Assembly (NCBI RefSeq): GCF_019343455.1
Contig: NZ_CP049362.1
Span: 3,038,001 to 3,102,000, forward strand
Length of the DNA stretch: 64,000 bases
Direction of reading: 5' to 3'
Source: Alcaligenes ammonioxydans
GTDB lineage: Bacteria; Pseudomonadota; Gammaproteobacteria; Burkholderiales; Burkholderiaceae_B
The position numbers and the translations under genes were made by a program. The notes beneath the pieces were generated by a model. It made no database searches and had not been told where the DNA came from. It saw only the letters and a program-made list of their open reading frames with translations. This document shows, one piece after another, positions 53,181 through 63,531 of this stretch; positions within the stretch are counted from its first letter, which is position 1; every line of letters starts with the position of its first letter.

Positions 53181-56100
53181 CTAGAACGCCCAGTTCAGCG
53201 ACACATTGCCCGAGATATCCGCCCGGCTATTGCCCAGTAAACGGGTTCCCGCCGACACCCCCACACGCAAACGCTCCGAGCTTTGCAGCGTCAATCCTGC
53301 GCGCAAGGCCAGCGCATGACTGTCGACCCGCGCATAGCGACCATCAAAACCTGTCTGGGGTGAGGCTTCAAACCGTGCGTACTGCGTCTGCTTGCGGCCT
53401 AACAAAGCCTGCTCCCAGGACGCGGACACTTCGGCCTGCAAACGACGACCCTGTTTCAGCTCCCAAGCCTGGCTGACCGCCAGACCCAGCGAGGCTTGCA
53501 AGGACTGGGCACGGGTCGAATCCAGCTGCAAGCGGCTGCCTGCATCGCCTTGCTCACTGAAACCGGGACGGCTGTAACGCAGGTAATCCAGAGCCAGAAC
53601 GGGACCTATGCTGCCAGCCTCGCCCAAGGGCCAGTTATAGGCTGTCTGGATGCCCGCTGCAAAGGTGTGACCGGTCCAGTCGGACTTGGGGTTCGCTTGA
53701 TAATCAGAAAACGCGATGCGTCGGTTCAGCTTGCCCTGCTCCAAACCCACACGGACTTGCGCCAGACCTTGCCAACCCTCGCGAGCATCGGCACGATACA
53801 AGGCATGGACGCCGGCGCCCAAACCCGTCAGCGTGCTCTTGCCCTGATAAGGGGCATCTATATTCAAACTCTGCTCATTGGCAGTTGCATGAGCGCCCAG
53901 GCTCCAATCGCTGCCAGCAGCGCGATGCTCCGCGCCGAACACCACCCCGTAAGTCTGACTGCGATGGTCGACCTCATTAGCACTTAACTGCCAGTGGTAA
54001 CGGCCCCCAAAAGGCTGAATAAAGGTTTGCCATCCATCCTTGCCCAGACCAGGTCGCTGACGCAGTTGCTCGGACACCAGTTGCTCTCTGCGCAAGCTGG
54101 CAGCCAATTGCGCCCCGTACGCGCCGGCACTGAGCTGATTGAGTGCGTCACCGATCTGGCTGCCATCCGCGCTGGAAAAGTCTAGCGCCTGGTAGACAGA
54201 CGCCAAGGGACGCTGATTGTCAGTAGAAGCCTGCTCCAGACTGCGGCCCACGGCACCCGCATTAGGATTGACTGCATAGGGCGAGTAAGCCGCCGCGTCA
54301 CGGCTAACCGACCAACCGCCGTTATTGACCTGAACACGCAGGCTGGGCGAGTTCAGGCTGGCAGTCAACAGATCAAAACCACCCTGAGTCTGTGTGGCCT
54401 GAAAGACCGTGTTCTGGCTCAGGGACCAACCATCGGCATACCAGTCCGGCTGCAACTGCACTTTCAGTTCACCAGCCAGTTGAGCCAGCCCCTGCACCTC
54501 GATCCGATCATGCTGACGCGTGTCCGCTTCAATCAACACCCGGCCTTCGGGGGCCTGAATGAAATCGCCTTGAATCGTCATCTGACCAAATGAATTACCC
54601 GGACTCAAGGTACCGTGGTTACTGAAGTTGCCTTCCGGATTGATGACGTAACTGCTGTTGCCGCTGAGCGTGGCGCCTGCATCCACACGCAGACCATGCA
54701 ATTGATGCTGGCCATTGAGCGAGCTTTCCCCGCCCGCAATCACGACGGCCAGATTATCGACACCCTGAATATTACCCTCGTAGCGCAGACGGAAATCAGG
54801 ATCGGCCTGCCTCGTGGCGCGCCCTTGATCATCGGCTTTCTGCCCAAAATTCACATGGGTAACAAACAGCTCGCCATTGCTTTGGCGAGTGGAATAGTCA
54901 GACAGGATATCGCCCTGAATCCGGGCCCCCTGCAGGACATTGATATTTTCAACCTGTGCATTGTCGGAAATCTGAATGGCCGCTTTCCTGCCCGACAACA
55001 GGCCAGACAGGTGGTAGTCCTTGATCAGCGCGCCCTGCAAAGCCAAGGGTAATTCCTCGGCGGCAACCAGGGTGCCCCGGAAATTCACCAACCAGGAGCC
55101 ACGATAGTCACCTCCCTCAATACCATCTGCAAAACTGCCCATGGCGTTATGACCGAAGTCAAACAGCGCGGCAACGCCGTCCTCTCCCTCAGCGCGTACT
55201 TCGCCCCGCTGCACAATCGTGTGTTCGCGACCATAGCTGAACTGCAGGCCGCGGCCATACCAGCCTTGCGCGTGAATACGGGTACTTTCGGGAATGATGA
55301 GTGTGTTTTCGCTGCCATCCACGCGCACACCGACTCCGCCGGGACCGGCACTTAACAAATCAGCCGCCTGGGTCAGGGTGTTGCGCTCCCCATAAATATG
55401 CAACCCCACGCCTTGAGTAGCCTGGTTGTATTGGCCCGGCAGATAAGCCGTCCCTTCGCTGTTTCGAGCAAAAAAACCATTTTTGCTCGTCAATGTGAGC
55501 CCATCGCCGTAGACAGAATAGCCATAGAAATTACGTCGGTCGATCTTCAAGCCCATATCCTGCAAGGATGCCAGCTCCGCTTCCATCATCGTGGTGTAAT
55601 TGCGATAAGACTGGTGGCTCATCAAGCTGTTGCGCAGCTCTGAATGCGCCATATAATCCGTATCCACCCCGAATGGCTGCGTATTTACATAGCCCAAAAT
55701 CCGCACCGGTATGCCGGGCATGGCGCCGTCCATGACTTCCTGCACATGCTGGCCCGTGAAATAGCCCTGGTCCTTGCGCAAGTCAAACGCGTCTGGGTCG
55801 TAAGCGTTATTGCACATCGAGCACAGCACCGCCTGTCCGGGCCGGGCCGCATTGCCATTGTCATCGCGCAAACCCTGCGCCCATGACGTCAAAACCGGAC
55901 GGATGTACGGCGTATCCGACCCTAGTCCCCAGGCGTCCACGGCCACACCAATCATTCCCATCGTATGGCCAAACTCATGGAACATGACAGCCGCATAATC
56001 TGCCTGGGCATTCAGGGGAAGTTGGCTGGGCCGAAGCGCAGCGGTATCAAAATCGATGGTTCCCACCACAACCTCGGCAAGAGGGTGCTTAAGTTGATCG

Positions 56101-56507
56101 CTGTCCAGCTTATTGAGTAAGGCAGCCTGAGGCAGAAGCAGGTAAAGCGAGCCTGCGGAGTCTGGGTCAGGCGTCACCGTGGTCCCCGCCCGAGCATCCT
56201 GACCGCCTACTGTGCCAATATTGATAATGGCGGGCACATGCCCCGGCTTCAAAGAGACGATTTCTGCCCAGCGACTTAAGGCGCCTCGAATTTTCGCATG
56301 CGCATTATCGTCCAGATCAAAAACGGATCGTGGCCCATTGACCGGATCATCGATAGAGTAGGAGCCATCCTGCGTACCGTAAATGCGTAGTTCAAATACA
56401 GCCTCCCCTTTCTTGTTATGGATCGTTTCAGACTGATAGGCTTGAGCGCTCACCGACGCTGCCAGCAAGACACCAGCACTGAACAGGGATTTCAAGGTCG
56501 CGGACAT
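53181..56507 (-). CDS. Autotransporter with N-terminal zinc-metalloprotease-like passenger
   Basis: About 1108 residues. Start at MSATLKSLFSAG gives a signal peptide ending SAQA; an upstream Met adds ten unlikely residues. The passenger carries the zinc motif HEFGHTMGMIG (H177, E178, H181), then a CSMCNN pair and a DYMAHSELRNSLMSHQSY block resembling metalloprotease passenger folds. Repetitive beta-helix-like sequence with Gly/Asn turns follows (about 340-720). The last 260-280 residues form the beta-barrel (GWQTFIQPFGGRYHW start, closing NVSLNWAF with terminal Phe). It is probably surface-exposed or released as a protease. Single gene. Its substrate is unknown. Confidence 0.88.
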   Translation of the reverse strand: MSATLKSLFSAGVLLAASVSAQAYQSETIHNKKGEAVFELRIYGTQDGSYSIDDPVNGPRSVFDLDDNAHAKIRGALSRWAEIVSLKPGHVPAIINIGTVGGQDARAGTTVTPDPDSAGSLYLLLPQAALLNKLDSDQLKHPLAEVVVGTIDFDTAALRPSQLPLNAQADYAAVMFHEFGHTMGMIGVAVDAWGLGSDTPYIRPVLTSWAQGLRDDNGNAARPGQAVLCSMCNNAYDPDAFDLRKDQGYFTGQHVQEVMDGAMPGIPVRILGYVNTQPFGVDTDYMAHSELRNSLMSHQSYRNYTTMMEAELASLQDMGLKIDRRNFYGYSVYGDGLTLTSKNGFFARNSEGTAYLPGQYNQATQGVGLHIYGERNTLTQAADLLSAGPGGVGVRVDGSENTLIIPESTRIHAQGWYGRGLQFSYGREHTIVQRGEVRAEGEDGVAALFDFGHNAMGSFADGIEGGDYRGSWLVNFRGTLVAAEELPLALQGALIKDYHLSGLLSGRKAAIQISDNAQVENINVLQGARIQGDILSDYSTRQSNGELFVTHVNFGQKADDQGRATRQADPDFRLRYEGNIQGVDNLAVVIAGGESSLNGQHQLHGLRVDAGATLSGNSSYVINPEGNFSNHGTLSPGNSFGQMTIQGDFIQAPEGRVLIEADTRQHDRIEVQGLAQLAGELKVQLQPDWYADGWSLSQNTVFQATQTQGGFDLLTASLNSPSLRVQVNNGGWSVSRDAAAYSPYAVNPNAGAVGRSLEQASTDNQRPLASVYQALDFSSADGSQIGDALNQLSAGAYGAQLAASLRREQLVSEQLRQRPGLGKDGWQTFIQPFGGRYHWQLSANEVDHRSQTYGVVFGAEHRAAGSDWSLGAHATANEQSLNIDAPYQGKSTLTGLGAGVHALYRADAREGWQGLAQVRVGLEQGKLNRRIAFSDYQANPKSDWTGHTFAAGIQTAYNWPLGEAGSIGPVLALDYLRYSRPGFSEQGDAGSRLQLDSTRAQSLQASLGLAVSQAWELKQGRRLQAEVSASWEQALLGRKQTQYARFEASPQTGFDGRYARVDSHALALRAGLTLQSSERLRVGVSAGTRLLGNSRADISGNVSLNWAF

Positions 56508-56694
56508 AAACAAAGGTTCCTGGCTTGAGTGTGGCACAAGGCGTCCCTGGCCATAAACCCACCACAGGCCGCCCTCGAGCCAGCACCTTAATGCAAATAA
56601 TGCACAGAAAACGTTTAATCCATACCCGCCAAAGACCCTTGTCGTCGCATCGCAACAAACACTCGGTCAAGCCACGCGGTCCTGAGCACCGTCC

Positions 56695-58653
56695 TCAAGG
56701 CGTCACGATGTTGAACCACAAGCCAGGCTCCTCAAACAGACCTCCAAATTCCTGAAACTTACGGCCCAGACCTTGAAGCTTGGCGCGATCCGTTTTCATG
56801 GCCGTTTTCCAGTCCAGCATCTTGCCTTGAATCAGCTTGAAATCCGCCAGACTGACTGACATGGTGGCTTGAGCCGGCAAACCGGGGCGCGTACTGTAAT
56901 TAAGCACCGAATTGCCAATGCTGACGGTATACGTCGTGTCCATATCCACAAAATGAAAAGCAACAGTCAGCTCCTTGTCTTTGACCTTCTCGTCGTCCAG
57001 ACGCACGGCCATCAAGTCAAACATCATCTCTGGGGTCAGGGCAGCGAGCAGATCGGCATTATTGTTGGGAGGCACAGGTAGATCCGGCGCACCCTTGCGC
57101 AGCTCCAGGGCCCCTTGCAGATAGATGGACCGCCACGGCCCGGACTCGGCCTGATAACCCAGTTGCTCGTAGCTATTGGCCAGCAATTGGCGTGCTTCTG
57201 CATCTTTCGCATCGGCAAAGACCAAATGCTTCACCACCATGGCAACCCATCTATACTCACCGCGATCAAAGTCTTCATTTGCTTTTTGCAGGAGCCGATC
57301 ACGCCCTATGTATTCCACATACTTCGCCCCTGCTGCCGTTGGTGGCAAGACATCCAGACTGGAGGGATTGCCGTCGTACCAGCCCATGTAGTACTGATAC
57401 ACCGCCCGTGCATTGTGTTTAAGTGAGCCGTAATAACCGCGCGTTGCCCAGTCTTTCTGCAAAGACTCGGGCAGCTCGATCAGCTCGGCAATTTCTTCGC
57501 CGGTATAGCCCTTGTTCATCAGGTTCACACTGCGATCGTGAATGTACTTGTACAAATCACGCTGCTTGACAAGGTAATCGTGGACCTGCTCCTTGCCCCA
57601 CACAGGCCAGTGGTGCGCCTGAAACTTCACCTCCGTGCTGTCGCCAAACAGGTCAATGGTTTCATTGATGTAGTTGGCCCATTGCCTGGCATCCCGCACC
57701 TGTGTACCGCGCAAGGACAGAATATTGTGCATGGTGTTGGTCGTGTTCTCGGCCATCCACATGGCTTTGAATTGTGGCAGATAGGTATTCATCTCTACCG
57801 GAGCTTCAGTGCCCGGTGTCAGTTGCATGACCATTTCAACGCCATCAACCACCAGTGTTTCACCGGATCTTGATATCGAACGCGTCGGTGCAATCAAGGA
57901 GACCGAACCCAGCGGATTGGTCATGCCCAGCCCCGAGCCTACGCTATGCTCCGGGCCGCGCGGCAAGAAGGCCCCATACATATAAGTCGCACGACGCTTC
58001 ATGGCATTGCCTGCAATCACCCCCTCGCTGATGGCATGCTCCACAAAACCTTCTGGCGCAATGATCTGCACCTGTCCTGAGTCCACCGCAGCCTGATCCA
58101 CCAGTCCCTTGACTCCGGCGTAATGGTCTATGTGGGAATGACTGTAAATAATCGCCTTGATAGGGGCGGCCTGCACATGTTTTTGCAACAAGGCATACGC
58201 AGCCGCGGCCGTTTCGGTAGAAGTACCCACATCAAACACAATCCAGCCGCTTGTGCCGCGTACAAAGGTGATGTTGGACAAGTCATAGCCGCGCACCTGA
58301 TAAATATTGTCCGTCACCTTGTACACACCATCGAGCAAATTCAACTGCGACATGCGCCACAAACCGGGATGCACCGTGCTGGGAGCAACGCTATCTGGCT
58401 TGATAAAGGCCTTGTAAGAATCCAGATCCCACACCACATTGCCGTTCACGCCTTTGATCTGCAGGCTGGGCTCGCGATAAATCAAACCGCGCTGGGCGTT
58501 CTTGAAGTCCTGGGTATCATCAAACGGGAGTATTTTCATCCATTGAGCATGGCGCTCCTGAGTTGCCTGCGTGGCAGGCGCGGCCTGTGCCTGAACCAAA
58601 CCCGCACTGACTACTGCCGCCAGCATGACTGTTCTTATTGCTGCATGTGCCAT
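56695..58653 (-). CDS. sdsA: Alkyl sulfatase (SdsA1/YjcS type)
   Basis: A 652-residue exported enzyme. Start at MAHAAIRTVML with AGGAGGAGC in front; signal peptide ends AQA. The metallo-beta-lactamase domain has the binuclear zinc site YSHSHIDHYAG, later AENTTNTMHN and HHWPVWG; a helical dimerisation domain and a C-terminal SCP2-like domain (about 530-650) complete the SdsA1 layout. Enzymes of this family hydrolyse primary alkyl sulfates such as dodecyl sulfate to the alcohol. Divergent from an outer-membrane protein gene. Confidence 0.92.
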   Translation of the reverse strand: MAHAAIRTVMLAAVVSAGLVQAQAAPATQATQERHAQWMKILPFDDTQDFKNAQRGLIYREPSLQIKGVNGNVVWDLDSYKAFIKPDSVAPSTVHPGLWRMSQLNLLDGVYKVTDNIYQVRGYDLSNITFVRGTSGWIVFDVGTSTETAAAAYALLQKHVQAAPIKAIIYSHSHIDHYAGVKGLVDQAAVDSGQVQIIAPEGFVEHAISEGVIAGNAMKRRATYMYGAFLPRGPEHSVGSGLGMTNPLGSVSLIAPTRSISRSGETLVVDGVEMVMQLTPGTEAPVEMNTYLPQFKAMWMAENTTNTMHNILSLRGTQVRDARQWANYINETIDLFGDSTEVKFQAHHWPVWGKEQVHDYLVKQRDLYKYIHDRSVNLMNKGYTGEEIAELIELPESLQKDWATRGYYGSLKHNARAVYQYYMGWYDGNPSSLDVLPPTAAGAKYVEYIGRDRLLQKANEDFDRGEYRWVAMVVKHLVFADAKDAEARQLLANSYEQLGYQAESGPWRSIYLQGALELRKGAPDLPVPPNNNADLLAALTPEMMFDLMAVRLDDEKVKDKELTVAFHFVDMDTTYTVSIGNSVLNYSTRPGLPAQATMSVSLADFKLIQGKMLDWKTAMKTDRAKLQGLGRKFQEFGGLFEEPGLWFNIVTP

Positions 58654-58807
58654 GGCACGCTCCTCCTGATGGGCTTTTTCAACAAGCGTCTCATTCTGCG
58701 AGCAAAGCGGACCCGATAGCCCAAACGGCGACTTTGCCACAGTGGCCCGCTTTAAATGCTTTTTCAACGCCGCCTTCCTACCTTCAGTTTTTCGAGGAGG
58801 TATGCAT

Positions 58808-59566
58808 ATGCAAAAGACAATATTTGGCCTGTTGGCCACCAGCCTGATCAGCTCGGGGGCCCTGGCCCAGTCCCAGAACGACGCCAATAATCCGTTAAGC
58901 CCCCGGCCCATGGTCAGCTTGCACGACTACTACGTACCCGAGCTGTACAAGCTCGAGAATGCGTGGGCAAATCAGACCGTGCTGCGTGCCGTCCTGCCCA
59001 ACAAGACCTTTGGTCTGCCGCAGCTGTGGCGTTTGAATGTACCGATTGTGGCCTTGCACCACGATCGTCTGGGCAGCAAATCTGGCTTGGGCGACATCAC
59101 GTTCATGGATGTATTCATGAAAAACGCTGGTAGTTTTTCCTATGGCATCGGCCCCTTGCTGGTGATGCCTACGGCGTCGAACGATTGGCTGGGACAAGGC
59201 AAATGGCAAATTGGCAGTGCCGCAGCCTTGGTTGCCAGCAGGGACTGGGGGCTGGCAGGCGGACTGCTGACTTTTCAGCAATCCTTTGCCGGGGACTCGG
59301 ACCGCGAGAGGGTCAAGACGGCCACCTTCCAGCCCGCCCTGTTCTATAACCTGCCTAATGGTTTTTACTTGCGCTCGAGCGGGGTGTGGACCTTTGACCT
59401 GCAAAACCATACCCATCACATTCCCGTGGGCCTGGGTCTGGGCAAAGTATTCAAACCTGGCAAGAGCGTGATCAACGCCTTTATCGAACCGCAATACTCT
59501 GTCGATAAGAAAGGCGCAGGCGCACCAGTGTGGCAAATTTTTGCGGGTATCAACGTCCAGTTCTAA
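58808..59566 (+). CDS. Outer-membrane transporter-like protein (phenol MetA-pathway family fold)
   Basis: About 252 residues. The start MQKTIFGLL is 7 nt after GGAGG, better placed than the ATG 6 nt earlier. Signal peptide ends GALAQ. The rest alternates short beta strands and turns (ITFMDVFMKN, GKWQIGSAAALVAS, PVGLGLGKVFKPGKSVINAFIEPQYSV) and ends with a terminal Phe, as in small outer-membrane barrels of the PF13557 type. Likely role: uptake of hydrophobic or surfactant substrate for the divergent alkyl sulfatase. Its stop shares CTAA with the convergent regulator. Confidence 0.75.
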   Translation: MQKTIFGLLATSLISSGALAQSQNDANNPLSPRPMVSLHDYYVPELYKLENAWANQTVLRAVLPNKTFGLPQLWRLNVPIVALHHDRLGSKSGLGDITFMDVFMKNAGSFSYGIGPLLVMPTASNDWLGQGKWQIGSAAALVASRDWGLAGGLLTFQQSFAGDSDRERVKTATFQPALFYNLPNGFYLRSSGVWTFDLQNHTHHIPVGLGLGKVFKPGKSVINAFIEPQYSVDKKGAGAPVWQIFAGINVQF

Positions 59567-62500
59567 CCGGGGTGGCGCTGAACCCACACACGACGTTCCG
59601 CCAGATCGGGGAGGTGCTCGCATCGTTGCTTGAGCCAACCTTCATAGGCGTACAGGCCGCTGCGCAAGACTTCTTGCTGGGCCTGAGCCCAGCAAACCTG
59701 CGCCTGGTCTCTATCCGCACTGACCCAGGCCAGATCCCCCCTCAAGCAGTCAAGCTCTGGCAGATACAGGGTAGAAGCCCGCTCCTGCCCTATCTGGCAG
59801 ACTTGATCCAGGGCTTGGCTGGCACGTTCAATTTCCCCTTGGGCCAGATGGCAGCGGGCCAAAATACACAGAAAAGCATCCGTCGCCAACGGCATGCTGC
59901 GCGCAAACTCAGGCAGCAAACCAAGCAAACGGGCCAGCTCAGACCTAGTCTCCTCACCTTTGACCAGGCGGCAATACAGCACATAGGTCTCGGCAACCGC
60001 ACACCAGACACTGTCCGGCAAGACAGGCTGCAACGTGGACAGCAAAGCCTGACTACGTTCCGTCAGCACCTCCAGATCACCTTGCAAATACAGAATGCGC
60101 AGCATCTGAATTTCAGCAATTACCGCCGAAATGCGCGACTGACTTTGACTGGCCAGAAACTGGGCATGGCGGGCACTGGCCACACCCTGCTCAAAGCGCC
60201 CCTGCAACACCTGAGTCAAGCCCAACAGGCTATGCACCAAAGCCGGACAATGATGACCCAGGGCCGTATCCATGGCCGGAACGGGCTGTTCGTAAGCCAG
60301 CGCACGCAGCGCCTCGTCCAGGGCCAGCTCGGCTGGTTGCACACGGCCTTTCCAGAACAGGTATTGCGCTTCGGCGTACAGGCCCCAACCATACCAGGCG
60401 CTATGGCCCTGACGCCGGGAGTGTTCCTGCAACTGCTTGGCGTGAGCCAGACTTTCCGGCAGCCTGCCTGCGCCGTGCAGCATCACCCATTGCCCCCATA
60501 GCACGGGCAGATCCTCCTCGCCGCCCTCGCTGCGTCCGGCCGCCTGCGCGTACGCTCGCGACACGGGTATGGCAGCAGGCCCACCACGACTGATCTCCAG
60601 CGCCCCCAAGGTGACATAGCTGTCGCGCTCGTACTGACGGCGCAACTGCACATCGCTCATGTACTGCAAGCTGCTCAAGACCTGCGACAACTGTTGTGCC
60701 GCCTGCAGGCTATCGCCGCTGCGCAGCGACGTATCAATGGCCTTGCGCCACCAAATGGCCGCTTGTGCGCTTTGGGCCTGTACCAGACAAGCGGCTATTT
60801 CTTCTTCTGCCTGCTGCATTTGAATCAGGCTATGGGCAAGCTTACCGTACAGGACTTTGCTTTCTTCCTTAGCAATCAAACGACGCAAGGCGGAACGCAT
60901 CAAAGGGGCGCATACAATTCGGCCCTCGCTGTCTTGCTGCAACAAGCCTTTGTCCAACAGGCTGATCCTGGATTGCTCTACGACGCTCAAAGGCAAATTA
61001 CAGGCCTGCGCCAAACCCGTAGGCGTGGCGCGTTCCCACAACACCATCATCAACAACACGCAGCGGCGATCCGCATCCAGTTGCTCCAGATCCAGCAGCA
61101 AGCGGTCTGCCAGACGGGGCACATAATTGAACGGCATGCCAAAGCGCTGTAAATGCAGCATGTCTTTAATCAGCATGGGATTGCTCAAACACTGAGCACG
61201 AATCTGCGCATTCGCCTCCGAGGAAAGGCGCTTGCCGCGTGCATAAAAACCGATCGCCTTGCCCACCTCCGACCCGGTTAAGCGGCGCAAGGTCATACTC
61301 TGGGCAAAGTCCAACGCCAATAGGCTCTGACGTGACAAGATCACTAGCAAGACTCCGGCCGGCTGCTTTTGAACCGCACTCCATATAGCCGCCAAGCTGT
61401 TTTGACAGCCGGTATCCAGCGCATCCACATGATCCAGAATCACCAGCACGGGCCGGCTCTGACTGGTAAAGGCCTGCACCGCCGCTAGCAGCAAATGGCA
61501 CGGATCGGGCACCCCTGGAAAGCCTTCCGTTTTTTGACGATGCGCCTCTTGCAGCACCTGATCCCAATGGGGATCAGACAGGCCAAACCAGTCGCGCAGG
61601 CACTGACTTAAGGCCAGCGGCAAGTCCTGGGTGCCAATGCCGTCATCCAGACGAGCCTGCATCATCTCGCGCACGCCTTGCAGTACGTCCTGGCGCGAAA
61701 AATCAATCAGCAAGGGCTGCCCACCATCGCGCACAATGTAGCTGTGCAAGGCTTGGGCTAAACGGGATTTGCCCGACCCCAGATCACCATGAATTCGGTA
61801 CGCGGCCTTGCGGGACAGGCGGCTGCACTGCTGCCATTGCGCCACCAACTGCTCGAACTCGGGCTGGCAGCCGTAAAGAGGGTCATTCATCCATTTCCCC
61901 TCTCCCAAACTGAAACACACCCCCTCCGGGCCACGATGCTGCTTGATCTGCCAATCCGCCATCCGAGCAACAGCCTGAGCGCTCAACAGAATCTCACCAT
62001 GCCTGGCCTTCCACACCAAAGGCATGACCAGTTGCCCGAACAGACTATGTGTATTGACCTGCTGTTCGTCCACTAAAGCCAAGCTGACGTGCACGACCTG
62101 ACCGATGCAGATCCCCGGTGGTGTTCGCAAGGCACGAATCACACAGGCCAGCTCAACCGCCCGATTCACCGGCTCGGACTGTGCATGTGGCCAAGCAAAG
62201 TGGGCCAGCAACGTAGACCCGCTGGACTGGCTTATCCATGCACCGTGCGCACGCAAAATATCAAGCAATTGCTCGTGCCAGGATTCCAGATAAGACACAG
62301 CCTGATCCGACATCAGCTCCCCATCCAGATGCACCTCAGAGTCATCGGCAGGCAGCCAGGACAAGGCCAAGGCCAGCGTAGCAACCGTGCGATGACTCTG
62401 GGTGGACGTTGGGGGGGCATGGCTTGCGGCCACCGGCCATTGGGCTTCAGCCAGACGGCGTGTTTCAGGGTCCGGGCGTACTCCCAGGTACTGACGCAAA

Positions 62501-63153
62501 GCCTGCTCACAATGGGCATACGCTTGCAAGGCGGCCTGCCTGTCTCCTCTTTGCATCAAGGCACGGATCAAAAGGCGATGGTAGACCTCCTGCTCGGGGG
62601 CCTGCAGCACCCAATCCTGCGCCAGTGCAAGCGCCTGATCCCACTGATGGGCCTGCAAAACCTGCTCGAACAGACGGGCACGCACGCTGAACAACTCCAG
62701 GGTTAGGCGATCTTCCCAGCTTCGTCGCCAGGAAATGAACGCTTCGGCATCGGGGGATGGAATCGCGTCCAGAAAACGACCGCCATACAGGCTCAAGCGC
62801 TGCAACAGACACGCGTTCTGCGCGGCATCGGCCTGCATGAATTCCAGCACATCCACCTGCACACATTCAGGCTTGAACGCCATGGCGCCTTCGGCGTGGG
62901 CGACCAGGCAAACAGCCTGCTCGCCCAAGGCCTTGCGCAACACATGCAAGGCATGACGCAAGCGTGATAGCGCCTTGTCGCGTGCCAGATCCGGCCACAG
63001 CATATGTGCCAGCCGCTCACGATGCAGCACTTTGCCGTTCGCCAGGCACAGCACCGCCGCCAGCAGTTTGACCTTGTCATAGCTCAGCGATGCGGTGCGA
63101 TCCACCTGATCGACCGTAAAGCGAAATGGGCCCAGCAAACCTAGCACGATCAT
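59563..63153 (-). CDS. Large SARP/BTAD-type transcriptional regulator with AAA ATPase and TPR-like repeats
   Basis: A 1196-residue protein. N-terminal OmpR-like winged helix (LLGPFRFTVDQ, LSRLRHALHVLRKAL) and a bacterial transcriptional activation domain (about 100-245, with ALMQRGDRQAALQAYAHCEQALRQYLGVRPDPE), a variable region that may be a degenerate cyclase-like domain (about 260-430), an NTPase domain with Walker A HGDLGSGKSRLAQA and Walker B VLVILDHVDALD, and a helical C-terminal third resembling TPRs. The layout is that of SARP/MalT-like sensors, common in actinomycetes and rarer here. Probable control of the sdsA or acyl-CoA ligase genes. Confidence 0.85.
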   Translation of the reverse strand: MIVLGLLGPFRFTVDQVDRTASLSYDKVKLLAAVLCLANGKVLHRERLAHMLWPDLARDKALSRLRHALHVLRKALGEQAVCLVAHAEGAMAFKPECVQVDVLEFMQADAAQNACLLQRLSLYGGRFLDAIPSPDAEAFISWRRSWEDRLTLELFSVRARLFEQVLQAHQWDQALALAQDWVLQAPEQEVYHRLLIRALMQRGDRQAALQAYAHCEQALRQYLGVRPDPETRRLAEAQWPVAASHAPPTSTQSHRTVATLALALSWLPADDSEVHLDGELMSDQAVSYLESWHEQLLDILRAHGAWISQSSGSTLLAHFAWPHAQSEPVNRAVELACVIRALRTPPGICIGQVVHVSLALVDEQQVNTHSLFGQLVMPLVWKARHGEILLSAQAVARMADWQIKQHRGPEGVCFSLGEGKWMNDPLYGCQPEFEQLVAQWQQCSRLSRKAAYRIHGDLGSGKSRLAQALHSYIVRDGGQPLLIDFSRQDVLQGVREMMQARLDDGIGTQDLPLALSQCLRDWFGLSDPHWDQVLQEAHRQKTEGFPGVPDPCHLLLAAVQAFTSQSRPVLVILDHVDALDTGCQNSLAAIWSAVQKQPAGVLLVILSRQSLLALDFAQSMTLRRLTGSEVGKAIGFYARGKRLSSEANAQIRAQCLSNPMLIKDMLHLQRFGMPFNYVPRLADRLLLDLEQLDADRRCVLLMMVLWERATPTGLAQACNLPLSVVEQSRISLLDKGLLQQDSEGRIVCAPLMRSALRRLIAKEESKVLYGKLAHSLIQMQQAEEEIAACLVQAQSAQAAIWWRKAIDTSLRSGDSLQAAQQLSQVLSSLQYMSDVQLRRQYERDSYVTLGALEISRGGPAAIPVSRAYAQAAGRSEGGEEDLPVLWGQWVMLHGAGRLPESLAHAKQLQEHSRRQGHSAWYGWGLYAEAQYLFWKGRVQPAELALDEALRALAYEQPVPAMDTALGHHCPALVHSLLGLTQVLQGRFEQGVASARHAQFLASQSQSRISAVIAEIQMLRILYLQGDLEVLTERSQALLSTLQPVLPDSVWCAVAETYVLYCRLVKGEETRSELARLLGLLPEFARSMPLATDAFLCILARCHLAQGEIERASQALDQVCQIGQERASTLYLPELDCLRGDLAWVSADRDQAQVCWAQAQQEVLRSGLYAYEGWLKQRCEHLPDLAERRVWVQRHPG

Positions 63154-63531
63154 TGAACGATGCTCCGAGCACAGGGCTCTTTGCGCCCAGCCTCTCTCGT
63201 GTCAAATTGACAGCAAATCCGACACTATGTCTAAAAAAAGCTGTAATTAGCTGCCGATTGTACTCAACGCCCTTCTTTGTTCAATCAAAAGAGTGTTAAT
63301 TGTGTCTAGAAATTTCCCCATCTCCTCGCTTCTGGGCAAGCCTTGGGATGGCGCAAACACCCTCAAACGACCACATAGACGCATCTGTGAGTTTTAGGCT
63401 ACTGTTCTTGAAGAGGCCATGACAGTCAGTGGTAACCATTCATCCATTTGCTGCCCACATCCCATGCTGTCAGGCCGGCCTGTCAATTCCGTTTGATTGA
63501 CTCCCAGGGAGGATGGAAACCATGCTTGGCA
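63154..63531. promoter_or_regulatory. Intergenic control region between SARP regulator and acyl-CoA ligase
   Basis: 378 bp without a gene. It contains the palindromes TGTCAA-A-TTGACA (63200-63212) and CAGGCCGGCCTG (63471-63482), both plausible operators or hairpins for divergent transcription. No -10/-35 pair is clear enough to call. Confidence 0.45.
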
